Shown in pieces: positions 38,922 through 47,524 of a stretch of DNA of 54,065 nt (position 1 is its first letter; each line of letters starts with the position of its first letter). This DNA is from Methylocystis suflitae (GTDB lineage Bacteria > Pseudomonadota > Alphaproteobacteria > Rhizobiales > Beijerinckiaceae): the NCBI RefSeq assembly GCF_024448135.1, contig NZ_JAMRYX010000202.1, positions 1-54,065 of the forward strand, given 5' to 3'. The notes under the pieces were generated by a model. It was not told the DNA's origin. It ran no database searches and saw only the letters and a program-made list of their open reading frames with translations. A program made the position numbers and the translations under genes.

Positions 38922-40710
38922 TCTGTCTATGCGTAACCGTCCGCCGGGCGAAATTTTCACTCGCGCGATCGCCGTGCGGCCGAACACCTTCGATCGGGCG
39001 ACGCGTTCATTCACTGGCGCGGTGCTCGCGACGTCGCGACCGATCCGGGTGCGTGGCGGAATCATGGAGTCGCTGGACCTTGCTTCGGCGCAATTTCCAG
39101 AGTCGTTGCCGCTGAATCTCGACCACCACAGCGACGTGCGCTCCACAGTCGGCCGCGTGACGAATCTCCGCGTGCAAGGCGACGAATTGATTGCGGACGG
39201 CAGACTCACCGCCGACGCATCGATTGATTGGCTTGCTGAGCGGATCGCCGATGGCACCGCCGGGAGCCTTAGCATCGGCTATCGCGCCGCCAGCGTCCGC
39301 GAAGGCGCCGGTCGCAGCCGCTTGGTTGTTCCCGAGCTGGTGCATGCCGCGATTGTCTCGGAGCCCGCCGATTCTCGCGCCGGCATTCGCTCCGCCGACA
39401 ATGACGACGACGATGGTCTCGACGAATTCGACGACGGCGGGACCGATCTCTATGGCGACGTCGCCCAGCGCAATGCGCGGGTCCGCTCACTGTGCCGGAC
39501 TCTTGGATTGCCGCGCGAGATCGAAGAAAGGGCCATTGATGGTCAATGGTCAGATCGGCGGATCATGGACCAGGTGCTCGAACGCTCCGGCGGCGCCGAT
39601 CGAATCCGCAGTACGCGCGGGCATGTCACCTTGGACGACCCGGCGACTTTCCGCCAGGCGGCGCGCGATAGTCTGCTATCCCGCATGACCGGCGAGGAGC
39701 CACAGGGTCCGGCGCGCGAGCTGGCGGGCCTGTCCTGGGCGGAATTCCATCGGCGCTATTTGCGCCAAGCCGGGCACAATGTTGCAGGGCTTTCCGATCA
39801 TGAGGTTATCGTGCGCGCTTTGAGCGTAAGCGACATTCCTTTGATGGCCGGCGAAACCTTCAATGTCGCGATGCGTCGCCCATATGAGGCGGCCCTGTCG
39901 CCGTCCGCAATGTTAGCCGGAACGCGGAACACGCCCGACTTCCGCGTTCAGACGGAAGTGCTCGCCGACTGGACGACATTGCAAGTCAACAAGGTGCTTG
40001 AGACCGGCGAATTCCGTCATTCCTACATCTCGGAAGACGGCGAGCGGTATTCGGTCTTCACGGTCGGCGGAATCACCGACATTTCGCGCCAAGCCTATAT
40101 CAATTCGCAAGGCCGGTTCGGGACAATGAGCGACGCGTACGGGCGCCGTCTCGCCGCCGACGTCAATGACCGGCGCGTCGGCTACCTCACCCAAGCCTCG
40201 CTCGCCGGGCCGACCATGCGGGACGAAAATCCCGTCTTCTATGCAGCGCGCAACAATATTGCTCCGTGCGATACCACGAGCCTCGACACCATTATCGAAT
40301 CGGTCCTGGCCGCTCGCGCCGTAGCGTCAAAGCGTAAGGGCGCGGGCGACGTCATGATTGGACAGGTTCCGACCTTCTGGCTGGTCCCGTCCGAATTCGA
40401 AGGCACCGCACTGCGCGCCATTGCCCGCGTGACGGCGACAACGTCTTCGGCGGTCAATCCCTTGGCCGGATTGCTCCAGGTCGTCACAGAGCCTCGGCTG
40501 GTCGATACGGACACTTCGTATTTGGCCTGCGCCCCGGCGAACATGGACGGCCTTGTGCAGGTCGGCATGGAAGGCGGCGGTCCTTATACGGAATCGCGTT
40601 GGGCCTTTGAAAAAGACGCCTTGCAACTCAAGATTCGTCTCGATCTTGGGTTCGGTTGGATCGATTGGCGCTCGTGGACCCGGTTGGACCATGAAGTGGT
40701 GACGCCGTGA
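38914..40710 (+). CDS. Prohead protease / major capsid protein fusion
   Basis: A 598-residue fusion. Residues from about 15 to 170 form an HK97-type prohead protease (FTGAVLATSRPIRVRGGIME; PLNLDHHSDVRSTVGRV with the catalytic His; GTAGSLSIGYRA with the Ser). An acidic linker (SADNDDDDGLDEFDDGG) follows. The C-terminal 330 residues read as the capsid subunit, for example GLSDHEVIVRALSVSDIPLM and VSDAYGRRLAADVNDRRVGY-like segments ending DLGFGWIDWRSW. Self-cleavage would release the capsid protein. AGGAG precedes the ATG. The fusion is known for some phages and islands; here it is the only capsid candidate. Confidence 0.88.
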   Translation: MRNLSMRNRPPGEIFTRAIAVRPNTFDRATRSFTGAVLATSRPIRVRGGIMESLDLASAQFPESLPLNLDHHSDVRSTVGRVTNLRVQGDELIADGRLTADASIDWLAERIADGTAGSLSIGYRAASVREGAGRSRLVVPELVHAAIVSEPADSRAGIRSADNDDDDGLDEFDDGGTDLYGDVAQRNARVRSLCRTLGLPREIEERAIDGQWSDRRIMDQVLERSGGADRIRSTRGHVTLDDPATFRQAARDSLLSRMTGEEPQGPARELAGLSWAEFHRRYLRQAGHNVAGLSDHEVIVRALSVSDIPLMAGETFNVAMRRPYEAALSPSAMLAGTRNTPDFRVQTEVLADWTTLQVNKVLETGEFRHSYISEDGERYSVFTVGGITDISRQAYINSQGRFGTMSDAYGRRLAADVNDRRVGYLTQASLAGPTMRDENPVFYAARNNIAPCDTTSLDTIIESVLAARAVASKRKGAGDVMIGQVPTFWLVPSEFEGTALRAIARVTATTSSAVNPLAGLLQVVTEPRLVDTDTSYLACAPANMDGLVQVGMEGGGPYTESRWAFEKDALQLKIRLDLGFGWIDWRSWTRLDHEVVTP

Positions 40711-40922
40711 CCGACATCTCCACCCTACGGGCGCGGCTCGAAGCCTTAAAGAAGGTCCGTTCGAGCGGCGCCCTGGAAATCACCTTCGGCGATCGCACGA
40801 TCCGCTATCGCAATGATCGTGATCTGGCGACTGCGATCGCGGCGCTGGAGGACGAAATTGCGCAGGCCGTGGGAACGCCGCGACCGCGCAATCTCGTGGT
40901 GCGGTCGACAAAGGGCTGGTGA
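40707..40922 (+). CDS. gpW-like head-tail joining protein
   Basis: A 71-residue protein starting at a GTG that overlaps the capsid stop. ISTLRARLEALKKVRSSGAL followed by EITFGDRTIRYRNDRDLATA and a final helix matches the helix-beta hairpin-helix layout of lambda gpW, which plugs the portal and provides the tail docking site. In a tail-less element this connector would set which helper tails can be used. Confidence 0.72.
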   Translation: MTDISTLRARLEALKKVRSSGALEITFGDRTIRYRNDRDLATAIAALEDEIAQAVGTPRPRNLVVRSTKGW

Positions 40923-40951
40923 GTAACGAGTAAAGCGTGAGGGCGTAGAGC

Positions 40952-41419
40952 ATGGCAGGACGCTTTGAGGACCACGATTTGGTCAAGGCTTTCGCGCAGA
41001 TGGCCCGACATGCCGACGTCTTCGAAAAGAAGATAAAGCCCGCGCGCCTGTCCGAAGCGGCGGAATACTATGGCGTTCCTGAGCAGGCGCTGCGGCGCGA
41101 GGCGAAGGCGGGCCGACTGCACATCGCCCGCGTCGCCGGTAAAGATTGGGTTATGATCGAAGATATCGAAAGGCTGTTCAAATGCCCCGACCGCGCAAAG
41201 GCGCCCGTCTCTGGCTCAGGCCCGCAGAGCGAGACTCCAAGGGCAACATCCTCAAGCCCGCCCGATACGTCGTCAAAGACGGCGGACGACAAATTGGCGT
41301 TGGATGCGGCGCTGGCGACCGCGAAACGGCTGAAAAGCGGCTCGCCGACTACATCGCCTCGAAATACGCGCCGGAAAGACGCGAGCGTCCTCTATCCGAA
41401 ATTCGGATCAGCGACGTGA
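40952..41419 (+). CDS. Excisionase-like HTH protein overlapping the integrase
   Basis: The N-terminal 75 residues form an AlpA/MerR-like DNA-binding domain: KPARLSEAAEYYGVPEQALR, REAKAGRLHIARVAGKDWVM, IEDIERLFKCPDR. The remaining 80 residues are low-complexity S/P/T/K and run for 238 bases through the integrase gene in another frame. The position next to int and the fold suggest recombination directionality or activation of element genes. The tail may be non-essential. Confidence 0.7.
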   Translation: MAGRFEDHDLVKAFAQMARHADVFEKKIKPARLSEAAEYYGVPEQALRREAKAGRLHIARVAGKDWVMIEDIERLFKCPDRAKAPVSGSGPQSETPRATSSSPPDTSSKTADDKLALDAALATAKRLKSGSPTTSPRNTRRKDASVLYPKFGSAT

Positions 41420-42324
41420 TCAAAATCTATCTGGACGACGTTGCGCCTGGTCACGCCAGACCGGAGAAAACCGCCGAGCGCGCCGAGCGCCTTCTGGCGT
41501 TCTTTGGCCATCGGCGGCTTGACGAAATCACCGGCAAGCTATGTCGCGAATATGCGGCGTCGAGATTCGGCAAGGGCTCTGACAAGCGGAAGGGCGGGAA
41601 CATAGGGCAGGGCGGCGGCGCCCGGCGCGATCTTCAAGATTTAAGCGCTGCGATCGGCCATCATCAGGCTGAGGGCTATCACCGGGGCGTCGTCCGCGTC
41701 GTGTTGCCTGAGAAGGGCAAGGCCCGCCAGCGCTGGCTCACGCGCGAGGAAGCTGCAAGGCTATTGTGGACGTGTTGGCGCACCCGCGAGGTCCAAGAGG
41801 GCGTCGAAACCGACAAGCGCCCGCTCCGCCATTTATGCCGCTTCCTGATTCTTGGGCTCTATACCGGATCGCGGCCGGGAGCGATCCTGAACGCGACATG
41901 GGACAGAGGACCGGGACGCTCTTGGGTCGACGTCGACGGCGGCTGTTTCTATCGCCACGCTGAAGGCAAGGTTGAAACCGCCAAGCGCCAGCCGACTGTG
42001 AAAATCTCGCCCCGGCTTAAGGCGCATCTCGCCCGCTGGCGGCGATTAGACGGCGACCGGGGCTATGTCGTCACGTTCGCCGGGACGCCGATTGCGAGCG
42101 TAAAGGTCGCCCTTGGGCGCGCGGTAAAGCTCGCCGGCTTAGAAGCTGGAGTCAGCGCCTACACGCTGCGCCACAGTTGCGCGTCGTGGCTTGTGGCGAA
42201 GGGGTTGCCGACCAGAAAGGTCGCCGACTTCCTCGGGACAAGCGAGCAAATGATCGTCGACCATTATGGTCATCTCGCGCCCGACTATCAGGAAGAGGCG
42301 GCGACGGCGATCGGACGGAAGTAG
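41182..42324 (+). CDS. Tyrosine recombinase (integrase)
   Basis: A 380-residue phage-type integrase. The N-terminal part has the arm-site binding beta-sheet region (RPRKGARLWLRPAERDSKGN ... YVVKDGG) and a SAM-like core-binding domain. The catalytic domain shows YTGSRPGAIL with Arg I, AYTLRHSCASWLVAKG with the second Arg and His (Tyr replaces the usual first His), and the nucleophile in MIVDHYGHL. ATG 41182 is chosen, with AAAGG eight bases upstream; the frame reaches 41146. It ends 75 bases from the tRNA/attR, the usual place for a tRNA-targeting integrase. Confidence 0.94.
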   Translation: MPRPRKGARLWLRPAERDSKGNILKPARYVVKDGGRQIGVGCGAGDRETAEKRLADYIASKYAPERRERPLSEIRISDVIKIYLDDVAPGHARPEKTAERAERLLAFFGHRRLDEITGKLCREYAASRFGKGSDKRKGGNIGQGGGARRDLQDLSAAIGHHQAEGYHRGVVRVVLPEKGKARQRWLTREEAARLLWTCWRTREVQEGVETDKRPLRHLCRFLILGLYTGSRPGAILNATWDRGPGRSWVDVDGGCFYRHAEGKVETAKRQPTVKISPRLKAHLARWRRLDGDRGYVVTFAGTPIASVKVALGRAVKLAGLEAGVSAYTLRHSCASWLVAKGLPTRKVADFLGTSEQMIVDHYGHLAPDYQEEAATAIGRK

Positions 42325-42398
42325 GATGTATCGGTGCGCGAATCAGTGCGCGAGGTTCAAATCGGAGGTGATGACATGATGGAACGCATTGATTTTAT

Positions 42399-42445
42399 TG
42401 GTGGGCCGGGCAGGACTCGAACCTGCAACCAGACCGTTATGAGCG
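42399..42445. repeat. attR: 47-bp repeat inside the tRNA
   Basis: Identical to attL at 30878-30924. It covers the CCA end through the anticodon, so integration at the tRNA 3' part left a complete gene here. Confidence 0.92.
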
Positions 42446-42474
42446 GCCGGCTCTAACCATTGAGCTACCGGCCC
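42399..42474 (-). tRNA. tRNA with CAU anticodon, probably tRNA-Ile2 (lysidine)
   Basis: On the minus strand it runs from GGGCCGGTAGCTCAATGG to CCGGCCCACCA. The 7-bp acceptor stem GGGCCGG/CCGGCCC, D arm, T arm GCAGG-TTCGAGT-CCTGC and encoded CCA are all sound. The anticodon loop is CTCATAA, anticodon CAU. The short D loop and variable region resemble E. coli ileX more than elongator tRNA-Met, so isoleucine (AUA) is favoured, but methionine is possible. It is the element's integration target and remains intact. Confidence 0.92.
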
Positions 42475-42629
42475 CGAGACGGGGACGCCCCTCCTATACC
42501 GCAACCCGAGCACGCGCAATATCGCGGACTTGCATGCAATCGCTCTCAACGAGCGCGCTCGCGTTCGTCCTGGCGCGCGGGCCGTCGGCACAAGACAGCT
42601 TGTCTTGCCACGGCCCGCGCCGCGCCTGT

Positions 42630-43304
42630 ATGGCTTCTCGCATGAACGAACGCGACGCGCGCGCGGCGATCGTCGACGCCGCACGGGAGATGGAGCGGCT
42701 GGGGCTCAATCATGGCTCTGCGGGCAATCTGTCCTTGCGGGTCGGCGAGGCCGTGCTTGTCACCCCGAGCGGCGTTCCCAGCCGCGAGCTTTCCCCTGGT
42801 CTGATTGCGCGCCTGCCGCTGGCGGGCGAGGGCGCCTTCGAGGGTCCGCTGCCGCCGTCGAGCGAGTGGCGCTTCCACCTCGATATTTATCGCGCGCGGC
42901 CGGACGTGAACGCCATCGCGCATATGCATTCGCCCTATGCGACGACGATCGCGACCTTGCGGCGCGACATTCCCGCCGTGCATTACATGATCGCCGCCTT
43001 CGGTGGCCCGACTGTGCGCTGCGTCGATTACGCGCCTTATGGCACGGCGGAACTGTCGCGACTCGTCGTCGCCGGGCTCACGGATCGCGATGGCGTGCTG
43101 CTCGCCAATCACGGCGCTATCGTCACTGGCGCGAATATGCGCAGAGCATTGTGGCGCGCGGTCGAACTCGAAGCGCTTGCGCAAGTCTTCTACCTCGGCG
43201 CTCTCGCCGGCGAACCCGTCGTGCTTTCCGATGATGAGATCATGCGCACGGTGGAGCGCTTCAAGAATTACGGAACGCGAGAGAGTTCGAAAGAGCTTAG
43301 CTAA
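42630..43304 (+). CDS. Class II aldolase (sugar-phosphate aldolase, FucA-like)
   Basis: Zinc aldolase of the FucA/AraD superfamily, 224 residues. [14 protein letters not shown] is the phosphate-binding loop, [11 protein letters not shown] contains the catalytic Glu, and [13 protein letters not shown] plus [11 protein letters not shown] carry the zinc histidines. It is convergent with mtnA, overlapping four bases. In several bacteria such an aldolase splits 5-methylthioribulose or 5-deoxyribulose 1-phosphate to DHAP and an aldehyde after MtnA, so that role is likely. The start (42630 or 42642) is uncertain because no clear ribosome binding site is seen. Confidence 0.85.
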   Translation: MASRMNERDARAAIVDAAREMERLGLNHGSAGNLSLRVGEAVLVTPSGVPSRELSPGLIARLPLAGEGAFEGPLPPSSEWRFHLDIYRARPDVNAIAHMHSPYATTIATLRRDIPAVHYMIAAFGGPTVRCVDYAPYGTAELSRLVVAGLTDRDGVLLANHGAIVTGANMRRALWRAVELEALAQVFYLGALAGEPVVLSDDEIMRTVERFKNYGTRESSKELS

Positions 43305-44389
43305 CCGCAAAGATCCGGGAACAATCCCCTCAGCCCTTCTTCCGTCGCGGGGCAGACGCCGCGCTCGGTAATGAGGCCCGTGACAAAGCGCGACGGCGTG
43401 ACGTCGAAGCCGAAATTGCGCGCCGTAGAGCCGTCGGGCGTGAGCTGAATTTCGATCGGCGCGCCATCGGCGCCCCGACCGCTGATATGGGTGACTTCGC
43501 GCGCGCTGCGCTCTTCGATCGGAATGTCACGCACGCCGTCGGCGATGCGCCAATCGACGGTCGAAGACGGCAGGGCGACATAGAACGGCACGCCATTGTC
43601 GTGCGCCGCGAGCGCCTTGAGATAGGTGCCGATCTTGTTGCACACGTCGCCGGCGCGCGTCGTGCGGTCGCTGCCGACGATGACGAGATCGACAAGACCG
43701 TGCTGCATGAGATGGCCACCGGCGTTATCGGCGATAATCGTATGCGGAACGTCTTCGCCCAGCAGTTCGAAGGCCGTGAGACTCGCCCCTTGGTTGCGCG
43801 GACGTGTTTCGTCCACCCAAACATGTATCGGCGCGCCTTGCCGCGCCGCCGTGTAGATCGGCGCCAGCGCCGTGCCCCAATCGACGGTGGCAAGCCAGCC
43901 GGCGTTGCAATGGGTGAGGATGTTGACGGGACCCTCGCCGAGGCGCGCTTGATGAATGAGTTCGGCGCCGAAGCGGCCGATGGCCTGGCAGGCGGCGACG
44001 TCTTCTTCCGCAATCTTCGCCGCTTCCGCATAGGCGAGGTCGGCGCGGCCGGAGACCGGCGCAGGGAGCAGGAGCGCGCGCAGCCGATCCAGCGCCCAGC
44101 GCAGATTGACGGCCGTCGGCCGCGTGGCGAGCAGCGCCGCATGGGCGCTCTCGATGGCGGCGTCGCTCGGATCGCTCCAGGCGGCGAGCGCCATGCCATA
44201 GGCGCCGGTCACGCCGATGAGCGGCGCGCCGCGCACCGTCATCGCGCTGATCGCTTCAGCGGCGTCTTCGCAACTCGCGAGCGTTCTCGTCTCGAAGCGA
44301 TGCGGCAGGCCAGTCTGGTCGATTACCCGGACGCGCCGCCCGTCGGCGTCAAGCCAGATCGTTCTGTAGTCGCGCCCGTTAATTCTCAT
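43301..44389 (-). CDS. mtnA: S-methyl-5-thioribose-1-phosphate isomerase
   Basis: Isomerises methylthioribose 1-phosphate to methylthioribulose 1-phosphate in methylthioadenosine salvage. eIF2B-like fold with [20 protein letters not shown] at the front, [20 protein letters not shown] with the catalytic Cys, and [20 protein letters not shown] with the catalytic Asp. At 362 residues it is the normal size. No mtnB, mtnC or mtnD is nearby, while an aldolase is, pointing to the DHAP shunt rather than the full methionine cycle. Confidence 0.94.
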   Translation of the reverse strand: MRINGRDYRTIWLDADGRRVRVIDQTGLPHRFETRTLASCEDAAEAISAMTVRGAPLIGVTGAYGMALAAWSDPSDAAIESAHAALLATRPTAVNLRWALDRLRALLLPAPVSGRADLAYAEAAKIAEEDVAACQAIGRFGAELIHQARLGEGPVNILTHCNAGWLATVDWGTALAPIYTAARQGAPIHVWVDETRPRNQGASLTAFELLGEDVPHTIIADNAGGHLMQHGLVDLVIVGSDRTTRAGDVCNKIGTYLKALAAHDNGVPFYVALPSSTVDWRIADGVRDIPIEERSAREVTHISGRGADGAPIEIQLTPDGSTARNFGFDVTPSRFVTGLITERGVCPATEEGLRGLFPDLCG

Positions 44390-44499
44390 GTTGTTCGTTC
44401 TTGCCTGCTCAAAAGTCGCGCTTGGATGATGTCGCCATTCGCGCCATGTTAGAGGACGCCGCGACGCTGTGCTAGAAATCGCGGCTGCTCACTGGACAC

Positions 44500-45714
44500 A
44501 TGGCGCAAAAATCTTCGGCGCAAGAATCTTCGGCGCAAGAATTTTCGGTTCGATACGTCGAATCGCTCGATTCCGTCGCGGCTGAGGCTTGGGACGCCTG
44601 CGCCAATCCGCTCGGCCTGCCGGACGCGGTCGGCGAGCGATATAATCCTTTTGTCTCGCACGCGTTCCTGCGCGCGCTCGAATCGTCGAAGTCGGTCGGC
44701 GCGCGCGCCGGCTGGTCGCCGGCGCATGCGCTCGTCGAGGATTCGCGGGGTCGTCTTGTCGCCTGCGCGCCGGCCTATATCAAGACGCACAGCCTCGGCG
44801 AATATGTGTTCGATCAGAGCTGGGCGCAGGCCTATGAACTTGCTGGCGGACGCTACTATCCGAAGATTCAGGTGGCTGCCCCTTTCACGCCTGTGACCGG
44901 GCGTCGGCTGCTGATCGCGCGTGACGCGCCCGAAGGCGCGCGCGATGCACTGATCGCCGCCTTGCAGGGATTGCGAAAGGCGAGCGGCGCGTCCTCCATT
45001 CACGTCACGTTCTGCACCGAGGAGGAAAGCGTTGCGCTGAGCGGCGCCGGATTCATTTACCGCGCCGGAGAACAGTTCCACTTCGTCAATGAAGGCTATG
45101 CCGACTTCGAGGATTTTCTGGCGCGGCTCACGGCGCGCAAGCGCAAGGCGATCAAGCGCGAGCGACGCGAAGCGCTGAGCGACGGCATCACAATCGATCT
45201 GCTCACGGGGAGCGACATTCGTCCGGCGCACTGGGATTCGTTTTTCGACTTCTACATGGACACGGGCGCGCGCAAATGGGGCCGGCCCTATTTGACTCGC
45301 GCCTTCTTTGACGAGATCGGCGCGCGCATGGCGGACCGCATCCTGCTGGTCATGGCGCGTCGCGGCGCGCGGCATATCGCCGGAGCGATCAATTTTCTGG
45401 GCGACGACGCCATCTACGGGCGCAACTGGGGCGCGCTGGAAGCGCTGCCGTTCCTCCACTTCGAGGTCTGCTACTATCAGGCGATCGAATTCGCGATCCG
45501 CCGCGGCTATAAGCGCGTCGAGGCCGGCGCGCAGGGCGAGCATAAGATTGCACGCGGATATGGGCCGGTGATCACCCATTCGGCCCATTACTTGGCCGAC
45601 CCGCGCCTCGCGGAGGCGGTCTCGGCCTATCTGGCGCACGAGCGCGCAGCGGTGGCGGAATGGGCCGCCGAGCATGCGACCGAGCTTCCCTACAAGAGCG
45701 AAAACGGCGACTGA
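44500..45714 (+). CDS. COG3146/DUF482-type predicted acyltransferase
   Basis: A 404-residue protein of the peptidogalycan-biosynthesis/N-acyltransferase group with a GNAT-like fold; the actual reaction is unknown. Family landmarks are NPFVSHAFLRALESSKSVG, YVFDQSWAQAYELAGGRYYP, FLARLTARKRKAIKRERREA, WGRPYLTRAFFDEIGARMAD and VEAGAQGEHKIARGYGPVIT. The N-terminus has a short tandem repeat in DNA (about three 15-base units, 44503-44547) giving AQKSSAQESSAQEF, probably an unstructured tail. Cytosolic. Confidence 0.88.
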   Translation: MAQKSSAQESSAQEFSVRYVESLDSVAAEAWDACANPLGLPDAVGERYNPFVSHAFLRALESSKSVGARAGWSPAHALVEDSRGRLVACAPAYIKTHSLGEYVFDQSWAQAYELAGGRYYPKIQVAAPFTPVTGRRLLIARDAPEGARDALIAALQGLRKASGASSIHVTFCTEEESVALSGAGFIYRAGEQFHFVNEGYADFEDFLARLTARKRKAIKRERREALSDGITIDLLTGSDIRPAHWDSFFDFYMDTGARKWGRPYLTRAFFDEIGARMADRILLVMARRGARHIAGAINFLGDDAIYGRNWGALEALPFLHFEVCYYQAIEFAIRRGYKRVEAGAQGEHKIARGYGPVITHSAHYLADPRLAEAVSAYLAHERAAVAEWAAEHATELPYKSENGD

Positions 45715-45803
45715 TTTTCCTTCGCTGTGGCCGCGCCGCACTTGCCTCATGGCGCGAAACTTGTAAGTCCTGCAGCGTTTGGCGCGAACCGCTGCGGAGT
45801 CAC

Positions 45804-46562
45804 ATGACCTATTGTTGCGGCATCCTCGTGCGCGATGGACTGGTGATGATCGCCGATACCCGCACCAACGCCGGGCTCGACAACATTTCCACGTTCCGCA
45901 AGCTGCATCTCTTCGAGCGGCCCGGCGAGCGCGTGCTGATGCTTGCCGCCTCAGGCAATCTCTCGGTGACGCAGGGCGTCGTGAACCTGATTGGCGACGG
46001 GATTGAACATCCCGAGAGCGGCGTCGTGGAAAGCGTCATGAATACGCCGAACATGCTGCATGCCGCTCAGCTCGTCGGACGCGCGGTGCGCCTTTCGCGC
46101 TCCCAGATGGGCAACGCCGAGGGGGAGCCTGCGGCGCAGGGCGTCAGCTTCGACGTCTCCCTGCTGCTCGGCGGTCAGATCGCCGGGGGTCCGCTCCGTC
46201 TTTTCATGATCTATACGGCCGGCAACAGCATCGAGTGCACGCCGGACACCAATTATCTGCAGATCGGCGAGCACAAATATGGAAAGCCCATACTCGACCG
46301 CGCGGTCGCCTATGACACCGACATTTATGATGCGCTGAAGATCGGGCTCATTTCGATGGATTCGACCATGCGCTCGAATCTTTCGGTCGGCATGCCGATC
46401 GATATCGCGCTGCTGCGTCGCGACGCGCTGCAGACGGAGGTCGCGACCAGAATCGGTTCAAACGATCCGTATTTTCGCGATTTGCGCGAGAGCTGGTCGA
46501 AGGCGCTGCGTGAGGCGCATATGGCGATCCCCAAGCCGCCGTACGGCGGACGCAACGCGTGA
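45804..46562 (+). CDS. Proteasome-like protease Anbu (bacterial beta-subunit homologue)
   Basis: Ntn hydrolase related to HslV and proteasome beta subunits. The product begins MTYCCGILVRDGLVMIADTR; removal of Met would expose the nucleophilic Thr, as in Anbu. TNAGLDNISTFRKLHLFERP, GNLSVTQGVV and SIECTPDTNYLQIGEHKYGK are family hallmarks. The 252-residue length is right. Anbu genes often sit with a transglutaminase-like and ATP-grasp/alpha-E genes; none are here. Its stop overlaps the GTG start of the next gene. Confidence 0.9.
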   Translation: MTYCCGILVRDGLVMIADTRTNAGLDNISTFRKLHLFERPGERVLMLAASGNLSVTQGVVNLIGDGIEHPESGVVESVMNTPNMLHAAQLVGRAVRLSRSQMGNAEGEPAAQGVSFDVSLLLGGQIAGGPLRLFMIYTAGNSIECTPDTNYLQIGEHKYGKPILDRAVAYDTDIYDALKIGLISMDSTMRSNLSVGMPIDIALLRRDALQTEVATRIGSNDPYFRDLRESWSKALREAHMAIPKPPYGGRNA

Positions 46563-47524
46563 CGATTGTTGCGCCGGCTGACGCCGCGGCGATTGCTCGC
46601 GCCGCGACGATCCTGCGTGAGGGCGGGCTGGTCGCCTTCCCGACCGAGACCGTCTACGGCCTCGGCGCCGATGCGACGCAGGCATGGGCGGTCGCCCGGA
46701 TCTACGACGCCAAGGACCGCCCTTCGTTCAATCCGCTGATCGCGCATGTCGCCGATCTCGAAGCCGCGCGTCGCGAGGCGATACTGCCTGAGTTGGCGCT
46801 GCGTCTTGCCGCGGCCTTCTGGCCGGGGCCGCTGACGATCGTCGCGCCCGTCGCGCCGGGCGGGGCTGTCTGCGATCTCGTCCGGGCCGGCCTGCCAAGC
46901 GTCGCGGTTCGGGCGCCCGCGCATCCTATCGCGCAAGCGCTGATCGCAGCGCTCGGCCGGCCGATCGCGGCGCCTTCGGCCAACCGCTCCGGCCATGTGA
47001 GCCCCGTCACTGCGGCCCATGTCGCTGAAGATCTTTCGGGCAGGGTCGACATGATCCTGGACGGCGGGCGCACCGCCGCCGGCCTTGAGTCGACGATCGT
47101 GTCCTTCTGCGAGGGCTCCCCAATATTGCTGCGGCCCGGCGCGATTGCGCGGGAGGCGATCGAGAAGATCCTCGGGGAAAAGCTTGCGGCGCCTGCGCAC
47201 ACCGAAATCCTCGCGCCCGGCATGACTCCGTCCCATTACGCGCCTGCCGCGCGCCTGCGACTGGAGGCGCTCGACCTCAATGAAGGCGAAGCGGCGCTCG
47301 ATTTTGGCGCCCGGCTCGCTGCGCGCGCCAAACCCGGAGCCTTTGTGCTCGATCTATCGCCGTCAGGCGATCTCGTGGAGGCGGCGGCTAATCTCTTCGC
47401 CCATCTGCGGGAATTCGACGCGCGCCAAATCGCCAATGTCGCCGTGGCGCATATACCCGAGCGGGGGCTGGGCGAGGCGATCAATGATCGACTGCGACGC
47501 GCCAGCGCGCCGAAACTCAATTAG
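46559..47524 (+). CDS. L-threonylcarbamoyladenylate synthase (Sua5 type)
   Basis: Makes threonylcarbamoyl-AMP from threonine, bicarbonate and ATP for the t6A37 modification of ANN-decoding tRNAs. The YrdC domain (LREGGLVAFPTETVYGLGAD, KDRPSFNPLIAHV, FWPGPLTIV, APSANRSGHVSPV) is followed by a C-terminal Sua5 domain, so at 321 residues this is the long Sua5 form rather than short TsaC. It starts at GTG overlapping the Anbu stop, so the two are translationally coupled. Confidence 0.94.
   Translation: MTIVAPADAAAIARAATILREGGLVAFPTETVYGLGADATQAWAVARIYDAKDRPSFNPLIAHVADLEAARREAILPELALRLAAAFWPGPLTIVAPVAPGGAVCDLVRAGLPSVAVRAPAHPIAQALIAALGRPIAAPSANRSGHVSPVTAAHVAEDLSGRVDMILDGGRTAAGLESTIVSFCEGSPILLRPGAIAREAIEKILGEKLAAPAHTEILAPGMTPSHYAPAARLRLEALDLNEGEAALDFGARLAARAKPGAFVLDLSPSGDLVEAAANLFAHLREFDARQIANVAVAHIPERGLGEAINDRLRRASAPKLN

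Larger units (their letters stand above)
30878..42445 (+). mobile_element. Integrated capsid-forming phage-satellite-like element
   Basis: An 11.6-kb element bounded by 47-bp direct repeats, with the right copy inside an intact tRNA gene. All clear genes run left to right: small ORFs, terS, terL, an unknown gene, portal, protease/capsid fusion, gpW-like connector, excisionase-like protein and tyrosine integrase beside attR. There are packaging and head genes but no tail, tape measure, lysis, repressor or replication gene. That set matches capsid-forming satellites that borrow tails from a helper phage. A prophage that lost its tail module is the alternative, but the 29-base gap between connector and excisionase shows no scar. 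Confidence 0.8.

Noticed and set aside
30878-42445. Complete prophage
   Set aside because: No tail, tape measure, lysis, repressor or replication genes were found in any frame.
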